This document shows positions 1-5,266 of a stretch of DNA of 6,958 nt, one piece after another. This stretch comes from Deltaproteobacteria bacterium (GTDB lineage: Bacteria > Desulfobacterota > Binatia > UBA9968). The stretch spans positions 1 through 6,958 of the forward strand of contig JAHFAP010000167.1 in the NCBI GenBank assembly GCA_023250495.1. Direction: 5' to 3'. Made by a program: the position numbers and the translations under genes. The notes beneath the pieces were generated by a model that did no database searches, was not told where the DNA came from, and saw only the letters and a list, made by a program, of their open reading frames with translations. How positions within the stretch are numbered: position 1 is the stretch's first letter; every line of letters starts with the position of its first letter.

Positions 1-25
1 GTGATCCTGCCAACTCGTCTCTCTC

Positions 26-1552
26 CTAACGGAGCACCCGTATGTTGAAGGCATAGATGCGTTCGCTCGGAAGCGGTTTGTACTCAACATTTTTCGTCAT
101 CCCGAACAAAAGCTGATGGCGCCACAGGAAATGGGCAGGCGCTTCTTCGGTGATGAGGCTCATGGCCTCCAAAAGCAACTTTTTACGCTTGGCCTGATCA
201 AAGGATTGCCGCTCCAGGGCCAAAAGCCGGTCGAGATTTGGGTTTGAGTATCCGATCCGAGGCGAGCCTCCGGTCTCGAAGTACTGGGAAAGGGCCACAC
301 TTGGGTCCACTACGCCACCGCGCCCCATGTAATAGAAGGGGACTTTGCCCACCTGAACATTGGCCCAGAGAGTCGCCCACTCTGGGGTCTGCAGCTTGGC
401 CCGTATGCCCACCGCATGCAACATCGGCACAATAGCCTCGGCGATCTGCTTGTCCAGGGTGTAACGACCAACGGGAGTATAGAAATCGACGTCGACGCCG
501 TTTGGAAAGCCCGCCTGTTTGACCAGTTCGCGGCCCTTTTCTGGGTTGTAGGTGTACCGCGGCTGCAGGTTAGGATCGTAGCCGTACTGTCCCGGCCCTA
601 TCGGCCCATCGAGCCGGGCTGCTTCTCCTCTAAGCAGTGTTGCGATGATGGTATCCCGGTCCACGGCATAAGAGACAGCTTGACGCAGCAGCTTGTTGTC
701 CCACGGCTTGAACTTCGGACTCATGGCCAGGAACATGATCTCCGCTGAGTCAAAGGAAACCACTTTCAAGTTGGGGTTTCTCTCTACCCGCTCGCGCATG
801 TGGGGAGGGACAAACTGGGCAATCTGGACCTCGCCATTCAAAAGGGCAGTGACCCGCTGCTCCGGTTCCCGCATGATACGGAAGATAACTTCATCGGGTG
901 CCTGCCTGTTCTCTTTCATTCCCGGATAGTCCAGGTTCTTGGTGATGACGAAGCGCTGGCCCGCGATCAGCTCCTTGAACTTGTAAGGGCCAGCCCCGAT
1001 CGGATACTTGCGGTCGGCCACGTCCGGACCATACTTGTCGTAGATGGCTTTACTGGTCACGATGAAGCGGTCGAAGAGATATTCGAGCAGCGGCGCGGTT
1101 GGCTGCTTCGTCGTGAACCTGACCGTGTAGTCGTCGACCACCGCCACGCTGGCAACGGGAGCAACGTTCTGCAGTTGTTTGCTCTGCGGGTCATTCCTGA
1201 TGCGGTTGAAGGAGTGGACGACATCGGCCGCGGTCAGGCGCGAGCCGTCGTGAAACCGGAGGTTCTTGCGCAGGTAAAACAGCCAGGTGTTAGGGTCCTT
1301 CACTTCCCAGCGCTCGACCAGCATCCCCACGTGTTCGCCTTTGTCAAAATCATAAGTGCCCAGGCATCCCATAACCTGGCACCAGATGCTGTAGAGAAGC
1401 GCAACGCTGTCGCCATAAGGGTTAAATGTCTCCATAGTCTCCGTCACCCCAACGGAAATGCGGCTCTGTCCATGAGCCAATGGCGCGGTGCTGCCCAGGA
1501 CAAGAAACGCGACTAGCACTCCGAGAACCTTCTTTACTTCTCGCCAGCTCAT
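26..1552 (-). CDS. ABC transporter substrate-binding protein, family 5 (peptide/nickel/oligopeptide type)
   Basis: Predicted 508-residue periplasmic solute-binding protein of the SBP_bac_5 (DppA/OppA/NikA) family, which delivers peptides, opines, metals or other small solutes to an ABC importer. Residues 1-28 form a signal peptide: a short basic start, a hydrophobic core VLGVLVAFLVLG, then an Ala-His-Gly cleavage region. Family landmarks follow in order: W82-F118 with the RFHDGSRLTAADVVHSFNRI block (99-118), PIGAGPYKF (184-192), LLRQAVSYAVDRDTI (288-302) and GFPNGVDV (348-355). Length is normal. The ATG at 1552 is chosen because a GGGAG ribosome-binding site lies 6 bases upstream and the signal peptide begins there; the frame stays open upstream only by chance, through another gene's antisense frame. 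The stop is TAG at 26-28. No permease or ATPase gene is visible, so partner and substrate are unknown. Family assignment is firm; substrate is not. Confidence 0.93.
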   Translation of the reverse strand: MSWREVKKVLGVLVAFLVLGSTAPLAHGQSRISVGVTETMETFNPYGDSVALLYSIWCQVMGCLGTYDFDKGEHVGMLVERWEVKDPNTWLFYLRKNLRFHDGSRLTAADVVHSFNRIRNDPQSKQLQNVAPVASVAVVDDYTVRFTTKQPTAPLLEYLFDRFIVTSKAIYDKYGPDVADRKYPIGAGPYKFKELIAGQRFVITKNLDYPGMKENRQAPDEVIFRIMREPEQRVTALLNGEVQIAQFVPPHMRERVERNPNLKVVSFDSAEIMFLAMSPKFKPWDNKLLRQAVSYAVDRDTIIATLLRGEAARLDGPIGPGQYGYDPNLQPRYTYNPEKGRELVKQAGFPNGVDVDFYTPVGRYTLDKQIAEAIVPMLHAVGIRAKLQTPEWATLWANVQVGKVPFYYMGRGGVVDPSVALSQYFETGGSPRIGYSNPNLDRLLALERQSFDQAKRKKLLLEAMSLITEEAPAHFLWRHQLLFGMTKNVEYKPLPSERIYAFNIRVLR

Positions 1553-1592
1553 AGGGATCTCCCTTTTCCCAACATAATTTGGTTTGCGCCTG

Positions 1593-1621
1593 CCTATAGC
1601 TAAAAATCGAACTGATGTCCT
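1593..1621 (-). promoter_or_regulatory. Weak sigma70-like promoter candidate for the family-5 binding protein
   Basis: On the minus strand AGGACA (1621-1616) and TATAGG (1598-1593) are separated by exactly 17 bases, each matching 4 of 6 consensus positions. They lie about 40-70 bases upstream of the ATG at 1552. The gene needs its own promoter if the preceding pseudogene transcript ends at the hairpin near 1672. Seen by eye; a match this weak can be chance. Confidence 0.25.
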
Positions 1622-1657
1622 CTCATCAGCCACCTTCTCTCTCCCACCCACTGCAGC

Positions 1658-1687
1658 AAAACAAAAGCCCGGCTGGGGAATTCCAGC
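1658..1687 (-). terminator. Possible weak intrinsic terminator after the binding-protein pseudogene
   Basis: Read on the minus strand, GCTGG-AATTCC-CCAGC forms a 5-bp stem with a 6-base loop (1687-1672), followed after five bases (CGGGC) by the T-rich run TTTTGTTTT (1666-1658). It lies 66 bases past the pseudogene stop. The short stem and the gap before the T tract make this a marginal call. Apart from this and the promoter candidate, the 200 bases at 1553-1752 show no gene or repeat. Confidence 0.3.
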
Positions 1688-1752
1688 TTGCGGCGCCAGA
1701 CGGAATCTAACTATCAGTCGCGCCGGATTGGAAGCGGATACGTCCACACCCT

Positions 1753-2469
1753 TTACAGCCCCAGCTCTTTCGCCCCTTGCTTGACGAAAGAAAAGTCGAC
1801 GAGGTCCGGGACGCGGGCGCTCGTCTTGGTCTTGGTTTGTTCGCCGATGCGCTTCAGCTCGGTTTGAACCTCCTGGTCGGTCAGCCACAGGACGGGATTG
1901 AGGGTTTCCATGATGGCGTCGTAGACTTCCTCGGCGATCTCCCGGTCCAGCTTGTACTGCCGGGAGATGAACTGAGCCATCTCCGGCCTGCGGGTTTAGG
2001 CGAAATGGACTGCCCGCAGCACCGCCCTTACTACGCGCCGCACGTTGTCCGGATTTTTCTCCAACTTCTCTCTGGCGGCGACCAGACCTGTGGTCGGCCA
2101 AGCGCTGAGGATGTTTCCCGTGCGCGCGACGTCTATGAAGCCCAGCCGCTTTGCCATGATGCTGTAAGGCGGCGTGAGCGCGGCGGCGCGCAGCGCGGAG
2201 CCTCCGGCCGTCGTGTAGTCGACGCTGCCGGTGGCCAAGGCCGCAATGCCCACGTTGGTCCGCATGACGATGACCTCGACCTCCAGCCCTTCGCGCGCGA
2301 AAAAGCCCTCTTTGGCCGCCAGGTGAATCGGCCATGCCGAGAGCCCCGGAGAAGACGGGGCGATGCGAGTTTTCTCCTGGCTCCATCCCGCGGTGAAAAA
2401 AGCGCAGAGAGAGACGGAGACGACAAGCAGAGCCGAGACCGGCGAGCAGCGATCTCTTCTAAAGGCCAT
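1753..2469 (-). pseudogene. Broken NMT1/SsuA-type ABC substrate-binding protein (internal deletion plus in-frame stop)
   Basis: Remnant of a periplasmic binding protein of the NMT1/THI5, SsuA/TauA class. The ATG at 2469 overlaps the amidohydrolase stop by 11 bases. An intact signal peptide (LLVVSVSLCAFFTAGWS) leads into the lobe I block HLAAKEGFFAREGLEVEV and ALATGSVDYTTAGGSALRAAAL. The protein then jumps straight to TPPYSIMAKRLGFIDVARTG, which in the intact relative at 5267-6334 lies about 86 residues further on. A TAA at 1996-1998 next ends the frame. The same frame continues past it as TRRPE, then MAQFISRQYKLDREIAEEVYD, to a natural end at 1753, so one base change (TAC or TAT to TAA) explains the stop. 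Readable length is 238 codons; adding 86 gives the usual 320-330. Two independent lesions make loss of function likely. Sequencing or assembly error could explain the stop but less easily the deletion. Confidence 0.85.
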
Positions 2470-3475
2470 ACAGAGCCTTGGCGTTGTCGTAGAGAATTTT
2501 GTCTATGACCTCCGGCCTGATCTCGCCTTTGAGCTTCAACTTGCGCAGAGCGTCGATTTCGCTCGCCGTGTCGGTGTGGCCGTAGTCGGATCCGATGACG
2601 ATGTTGTCTTCTCCCGAGTACTTCAGGATGTACGGCAGGTCGTCGTCGGTCTGGCAGGTCACGTAGAGCCGGTTCTGGCGCATCAGATCCGGCCCGACTG
2701 GGCGGTTGAATCTTGCAAATCGCTTCCCCAGATCGACCATGACGTACGGGATCCACTGGGCTCGGATTTCGATAAAGCCGAGTCTGAGCCGGGGAAATTT
2801 CTCCGGTATGCCGTCGTAAACCAGCGAGTGAAAGGCGGATAGCACGGGAAGCTTGAACCTGGCGAAGCCGCTTTCTCCCTCGAAGAGGTCGACCCAGTCG
2901 AAGTTTCCCGTGGAGGCGTGGACGCAGATGGGCAGGTCCAGTTTCTGGGCCTCTTCGTAGAGAGGGAAGAAGTAGGGGTCGCTGAGTCTTCGGTTGTCCA
3001 CCAAACCTCGGGTGAACAGCCCGCACGCGCCGTTATCCCTGGCGAATCTCGCCTCGCCGATCGCCCCGTCCATGCTCATCATCGGGACCACGGCCACCCA
3101 GCGCAGACGCTGCTCGCCCTTTCTCCAGATCTCCGCGAGCCAGCGGTTGTAGCTCCTGCAGATCGCCTGCTCGACTTCGGGGCGGCTCGTGAGCGGCCGC
3201 AAGAAGAGCGAGGGGTAAAGTACCTGAACGTCGATGCCCAGCTCATCCATGTGCCTCAGACGCAGTTCTATGTTGCGCATTTCCCGGGAGGCTTCTGGGA
3301 TTTCCCGGTTGACGTTGGCGCCTCGGGAGAAAAGTTTACCGTCGATCAGCCAATCGTGCCTTCCGTCGCTGCTTGGCGACGCCAGCACCGGCCTGAATTC
3401 AGCCTCCGTTGAGTCCATGTATTCCCAGGTGCGCTCGGTTTCTATCACGTGGGCGTCCGCGTCTATGGTAGCCAT
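2459..3475 (-). CDS. Amidohydrolase family protein (Amidohydro_2, ACMSD/decarboxylase-like)
   Basis: Predicted 338-residue TIM-barrel metal-dependent hydrolase or decarboxylase of the Amidohydro_2 family, which includes ACMSD and gamma-resorcylate decarboxylase. It is presumably cytoplasmic, as no signal peptide is seen. Likely metal or active-site residues are D7 and H9 in IDADAHVIE, H186 in ICVHAST, H216 in SAFHSLVYDG and D297 in IGSDYGHTD, the family's usual GSDYPH. The segment FPRLRLGFIE (227-236) followed by QWIPYV is also typical. The first motif is D-x-H rather than the H-x-H of many members, as in several ACMSD-like branches. The ATG at 3475 is chosen over an open extension to 3595 because a perfect AAGGAGG sits 9 bases upstream and conserved sequence starts there. 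The stop overlaps the start of the downstream binding-protein pseudogene, indicating a translationally coupled operon. Family is firm; substrate is unknown. Confidence 0.92.
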   Translation of the reverse strand: MATIDADAHVIETERTWEYMDSTEAEFRPVLASPSSDGRHDWLIDGKLFSRGANVNREIPEASREMRNIELRLRHMDELGIDVQVLYPSLFLRPLTSRPEVEQAICRSYNRWLAEIWRKGEQRLRWVAVVPMMSMDGAIGEARFARDNGACGLFTRGLVDNRRLSDPYFFPLYEEAQKLDLPICVHASTGNFDWVDLFEGESGFARFKLPVLSAFHSLVYDGIPEKFPRLRLGFIEIRAQWIPYVMVDLGKRFARFNRPVGPDLMRQNRLYVTCQTDDDLPYILKYSGEDNIVIGSDYGHTDTASEIDALRKLKLKGEIRPEVIDKILYDNAKALYGL

Positions 3476-3484
3476 TTTTGGTTT

Positions 3485-3491
3485 CCTCCTT
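3485..3491 (-). promoter_or_regulatory. Shine-Dalgarno site deciding the amidohydrolase start
   Basis: AAGGAGG on the minus strand, 9 bases before the ATG at 3475. It is the strongest ribosome-binding site in the window and rules out the upstream in-frame start at 3595. Confidence 0.8.
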
Positions 3492-3532
3492 GGATATGAC
3501 CGGATCGAAGGACGCAGCTTAAAGACGGATCT

Positions 3533-3562
3533 AAAATAGGGCACACGTGTAACGGGCGTCAA
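3533..3562 (-). promoter_or_regulatory. Sigma70-like promoter for the amidohydrolase
   Basis: On the minus strand TTGACG (3562-3557, 5 of 6 to the -35 consensus) is followed by an 18-base spacer and TATTTT (3538-3533, 4 of 6 including the key A2 and T6). Transcription would start near 3526, giving a leader of about 50 bases with the AAGGAGG site. The spacer contains the perfect 8-bp palindrome ACACGTGT (3543-3550), which could be an operator. An upstream T-rich tract could act like an UP element. Position and match are good, but this is unverified. Confidence 0.5.
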
Positions 3563-3570
3563 GGGGCGAT

Positions 3571-3609
3571 AAGGAAAGAAAAAGTAAAAAGGCAAAAGGA
3601 AAAAAGGGA
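3571..3609 (+). other. Homopurine tract
   Basis: In these 39 bases only two (T3585 and C3593) are pyrimidines; the rest is A and G. On the transcribed strand it is a T/C-rich stretch directly upstream of the amidohydrolase -35 box. It carries no plausible coding signal. Function is unknown; it may help promoter opening or be simple low-complexity sequence. Confidence 0.6.
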
Positions 3610-3620
3610 CGAAAACCGTG

Positions 3621-3697
3621 GCTCGTGATCGTGGATCGTGCTGGTATCGAAAGAAGGATGAGGGATGAAGGCTAAAGGATGAAAGATCAGGGTTCGA
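3621..3697 (+). repeat. Degenerate 7-bp tandem repeats in the intergenic region
   Basis: Two perfect head-to-tail copies of GATCGTG occupy 3627-3633 and 3634-3640, preceded by a near copy, GCTCGTG (3621-3627). A second array in strict 7-base steps starts at 3656: GGATGAG, GGATGAA, GGCTAAA, GGATGAA, AGATCAG (to 3690), then a looser GGTTCGA. The 305-base gap 3476-3780 holds this array, the homopurine tract, the amidohydrolase promoter and a possible terminator, and no convincing gene. Confidence 0.6.
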
Positions 3698-3749
3698 GAA
3701 GATACATACAAAAGAAGGCGTGGACAGCGTCTTTCCCTATTTAGTATCC

Positions 3750-3766
3750 AAAACCGGCGATGGCCG
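3750..3766 (-). terminator. Possible intrinsic terminator after the small membrane-protein pair
   Basis: On the minus strand CGGC-CATC-GCCG (3766-3755) forms a 4-bp GC-only stem with a 4-base loop, followed by G and TTTT (3753-3750). It begins 14 bases beyond the stop of the 98-codon gene. Placement is right for an intrinsic terminator, but the stem and T run are short. Confidence 0.35.
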
Positions 3767-3780
3767 AGACTAGGCTTCCG

Positions 3781-4077
3781 TTATACGCAGTCCTGCCAGA
3801 AGATGTGGGCCGACGTCGCAACCCAAGAGAGGACAGCGAATCTAATCGGCCCTGGTAAGCCGCGACCATAGAGTAAAACAACAAATAGAAACCCCGTAAT
3901 AATGCCTCCGAACCAGTACACTGGACAGTACCTTTTGCCGAGATTACGGACCATTGTTGTAATTAACGGCGCCCCGCTCCAAAGGGCCCAGAACTCGTAA
4001 ATAAATGCGCCAGCGGAGACCAGCAGGAGTATGGTTTGCACCCAACGGGGCATACGGTCAGTTAGCTTATTGGCCAA
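3781..4077 (-). CDS. Small multi-spanning membrane protein, function unknown
   Basis: I do not recognise this family. The 98-residue product, if the TTG at 4077 is used, has three hydrophobic segments: about 15-32 (TILLLVSAGAFIYEFWAL), 53-70 (VYWFGGIITGFLFVVLLY) and 76-94 (GPIRFAVLSWVATSAHIFW). This predicts a three-pass inner-membrane protein with a basic loop, LGKRYCP, between the first two. The TTG overlaps the upstream gene's stop by 11 bases, suggesting translational coupling. An in-frame ATG at 4053 would give 90 residues starting MPRWVQ and is a fair alternative. The block P10-x-W12-V13-Q14 ... S21-x-G23 ... E28-F29 matches the upstream protein residue for residue with no gaps, which argues that both are real and related. 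The base composition is AT-richer than the neighbours. Confidence 0.68.
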   Translation of the reverse strand: MANKLTDRMPRWVQTILLLVSAGAFIYEFWALWSGAPLITTMVRNLGKRYCPVYWFGGIITGFLFVVLLYGRGLPGPIRFAVLSWVATSAHIFWQDCV

Positions 4078-4234
4078 GTCCCGGGATCACGTAGGGTAAA
4101 AATTCACCCACTAGTATTCCAACTGAGGCCGCAACGATAGCCCACTGGACCCATGGAGGCAGCGATTGAACTGCCGTCTCAAACTTATGTGTTACGGATT
4201 GAACCTTTTTATCCATCTTATAGAAAGTCAACAT
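4067..4234 (-). CDS. Small single-pass membrane protein, related to its downstream neighbour
   Basis: I do not recognise this family. From the ATG at 4234 the product is 55 residues: a polar, charged N-terminal 25 residues (MDKKVQSVTHKFETAVQSL) and one hydrophobic helix, about 28-51 (WVQWAIVAASVGILVGEFLP and beyond), ending PGLGQ. A single-pass inner-membrane protein is expected. The ATG at 4234 is preferred to a GTG at 4255 because AAGGAG (4248-4243) lies 8 bases before it, inside the longer reading. The stop overlaps the next gene's TTG start by 11 bases. Helix residues P26, W28, V29, Q30, S37, G39, E44 and F45 recur at the same spacing in the next protein, consistent with an old duplication of this segment. 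Function is unknown. Confidence 0.65.
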   Translation of the reverse strand: MLTFYKMDKKVQSVTHKFETAVQSLPPWVQWAIVAASVGILVGEFLPYVIPGLGQ

Positions 4235-4242
4235 TTGAATCT

Positions 4243-4248
4243 CTCCTT
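4243..4248 (-). promoter_or_regulatory. Shine-Dalgarno site deciding the 55-residue membrane protein start
   Basis: AAGGAG on the minus strand, 8 bases before the ATG at 4234. It supports translation of this small gene and excludes the GTG at 4255, which lies upstream of the site. In the remaining upstream gap (4249-4405) I saw no convincing promoter or terminator. Confidence 0.65.
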
Positions 4249-4405
4249 CCTGCACAGATACCTTGCTATATTACAGGCAAAACGCCTTGAAGATCAGCCT
4301 ATCATATTAGGGATCATCGGACAAAAGGTGTCAGCTCTCGCAATCCAACATTTCTCAAGCTCGATAGGCAACAGCTAGACAAGAAAAATAAGGCGATCTT
4401 TTTGA

Positions 4406-5248
4406 TTACTGGACGGCGCTCGCAATCTCCCACCAGTTGCTGTTCAGGTCGCTGAAAAGAAAGGAAACCTCGTCCGAAGTTTCCTTGAGGTCGTCGAGCT
4501 CGGTTATTTTCCAGTCCCGCCCGCGGGCCTGAAAGGCGCGGTGGGCATCTCTAACCGCGTCCGGTGAATCGACGGCCAGCGTAAAGCGTTGGTAGCGGGT
4601 CAGCCGTTGGCGGTTGGCCGAAAGGGCCTGGATGCAGACTACGTACCATGGCGTGGAAGGGTGCTTCACATAGCAGGAGCTGGGCCAGAGTTTGACCACC
4701 TCCAAGCCCAAAACCTCCCGGTAGAAACGCTCAGAGGCTTCCAGGTCGTCGTTTTCCAAAGTCCCATGCGTGAAGGCCTGAGGAACGTAACCCTTGCCGG
4801 AGAACTTCTCCTTGGGCAGAGGGTTCGTCCAATGGGGATTGGTAGTCTTTCCCATCCCGGTTTCCACGGCCTTCTCGTACGATTCGATTTCCCAAAAGTT
4901 GCCCCCGGGTTCGAAGAAATGAACCGAATAGGCATTGTGGTTCCCTCTGGGTTTGATGATCTTGATCCGAAACTCGTCTTTCTTCATTTCCAGATAGTCG
5001 CACGCCCGGTCGACCTCTTCGTTCGTGGTGACGCGCACGCCGTAATGGTTGCGCATGGGCTTGATGGGCGCATCGGGCCGTCCCTCATGAAGGACGAGGC
5101 GCCAATCGGTGTTCGGATGTTTCAGAACTTTCTCCCCGTACTTTTCCCCAACCACCTCGAGGGCGAGAATATCGGCCAGGATGGGAATGGTCTCTGCGAA
5201 GGAACGACACTCGTAGTGGCCCCGGATCAAGCCGGTCGGCTTAAGCAT
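4406..5248 (-). CDS. Two-domain VOC family protein (extradiol dioxygenase/glyoxalase-like)
   Basis: Predicted 280-residue cytoplasmic protein with two vicinal-oxygen-chelate modules, at about 7-125 and 156-278. Domain 2 opens with the classic FTHGTLENDDLEASERFYREV, followed by LGLEVV, and ends SFLFSDLNSNWWEI. Domain 1 ends HFFEPGGNFWEIE. VOC enzymes of this type bind Fe or Mn through His, His and Glu. Domain 1 appears to retain all three (H11, H68 in RNHYGV, E120). Domain 2 has H161 and E274, but its middle position reads RYQRFTLAV without His. This suggests a metal site in domain 1, or a non-dioxygenase role. Length is near that of two-domain extradiol dioxygenases. The ATG at 5248 has GGAGG 6 bases upstream and starts 18 bases after the preceding binding-protein stop, so the two are probably co-transcribed. 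Fold is firm; the reaction is not. Confidence 0.88.
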   Translation of the reverse strand: MLKPTGLIRGHYECRSFAETIPILADILALEVVGEKYGEKVLKHPNTDWRLVLHEGRPDAPIKPMRNHYGVRVTTNEEVDRACDYLEMKKDEFRIKIIKPRGNHNAYSVHFFEPGGNFWEIESYEKAVETGMGKTTNPHWTNPLPKEKFSGKGYVPQAFTHGTLENDDLEASERFYREVLGLEVVKLWPSSCYVKHPSTPWYVVCIQALSANRQRLTRYQRFTLAVDSPDAVRDAHRAFQARGRDWKITELDDLKETSDEVSFLFSDLNSNWWEIASAVQ

Positions 5249-5254
5249 GATTCG

Positions 5255-5259
5255 CCTCC
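5255..5259 (-). promoter_or_regulatory. Shine-Dalgarno site of the VOC protein
   Basis: GGAGG on the minus strand, 6 bases before the ATG at 5248. It lies in the 18-base gap after the binding-protein stop and supports independent translation within the same transcript. Confidence 0.65.
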
Positions 5260-5266
5260 AATCTAA

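Noticed and set aside
800..1516. Plus-strand open frame of 238 codons
   Set aside because: Antisense to the well-supported family-5 binding protein, with no recognisable motif. A shadow frame from codon bias.
1553..2386. A reading frame open from 2386 down to 26 that would extend the family-5 binding protein by 278 residues
   Set aside because: The extra part is arginine- and glycine-rich, resembles no protein, and is an out-of-frame reading of the pseudogene and spacer. The signal peptide and ribosome-binding site place the start at 1552.
1777..2508. Plus-strand open frame of 243 codons
   Set aside because: Antisense to the binding-protein pseudogene and the amidohydrolase end; rich in Arg and Gly with no domain. 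The minus-strand homology explains this DNA.
2133..3026. Minus-strand open frame of 297 codons across the amidohydrolase/pseudogene junction
   Set aside because: Alternate frame with very high Arg and Pro and no family features; both real frames there carry recognisable motifs.
3476..3595. Forty-residue N-terminal extension of the amidohydrolase
   Set aside because: The conserved IDADAHV start, the AAGGAGG site and a promoter inside the extension all indicate the start at 3475.
3656..3690. The 7-bp repeats as a CRISPR array
   Set aside because: Units are 7 bases with no spacers, and no cas genes are present; it is a degenerate simple tandem repeat.
4256..4405. Promoter elements such as TAATAT upstream of the small membrane genes
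   Set aside because: No pairing of -35 and -10 boxes with a 16-18 base spacer was convincing, so none is annotated.
4589..5266. Plus-strand open frame of 225 codons
   Set aside because: Antisense to the VOC protein, whose two domains are clear on the minus strand.
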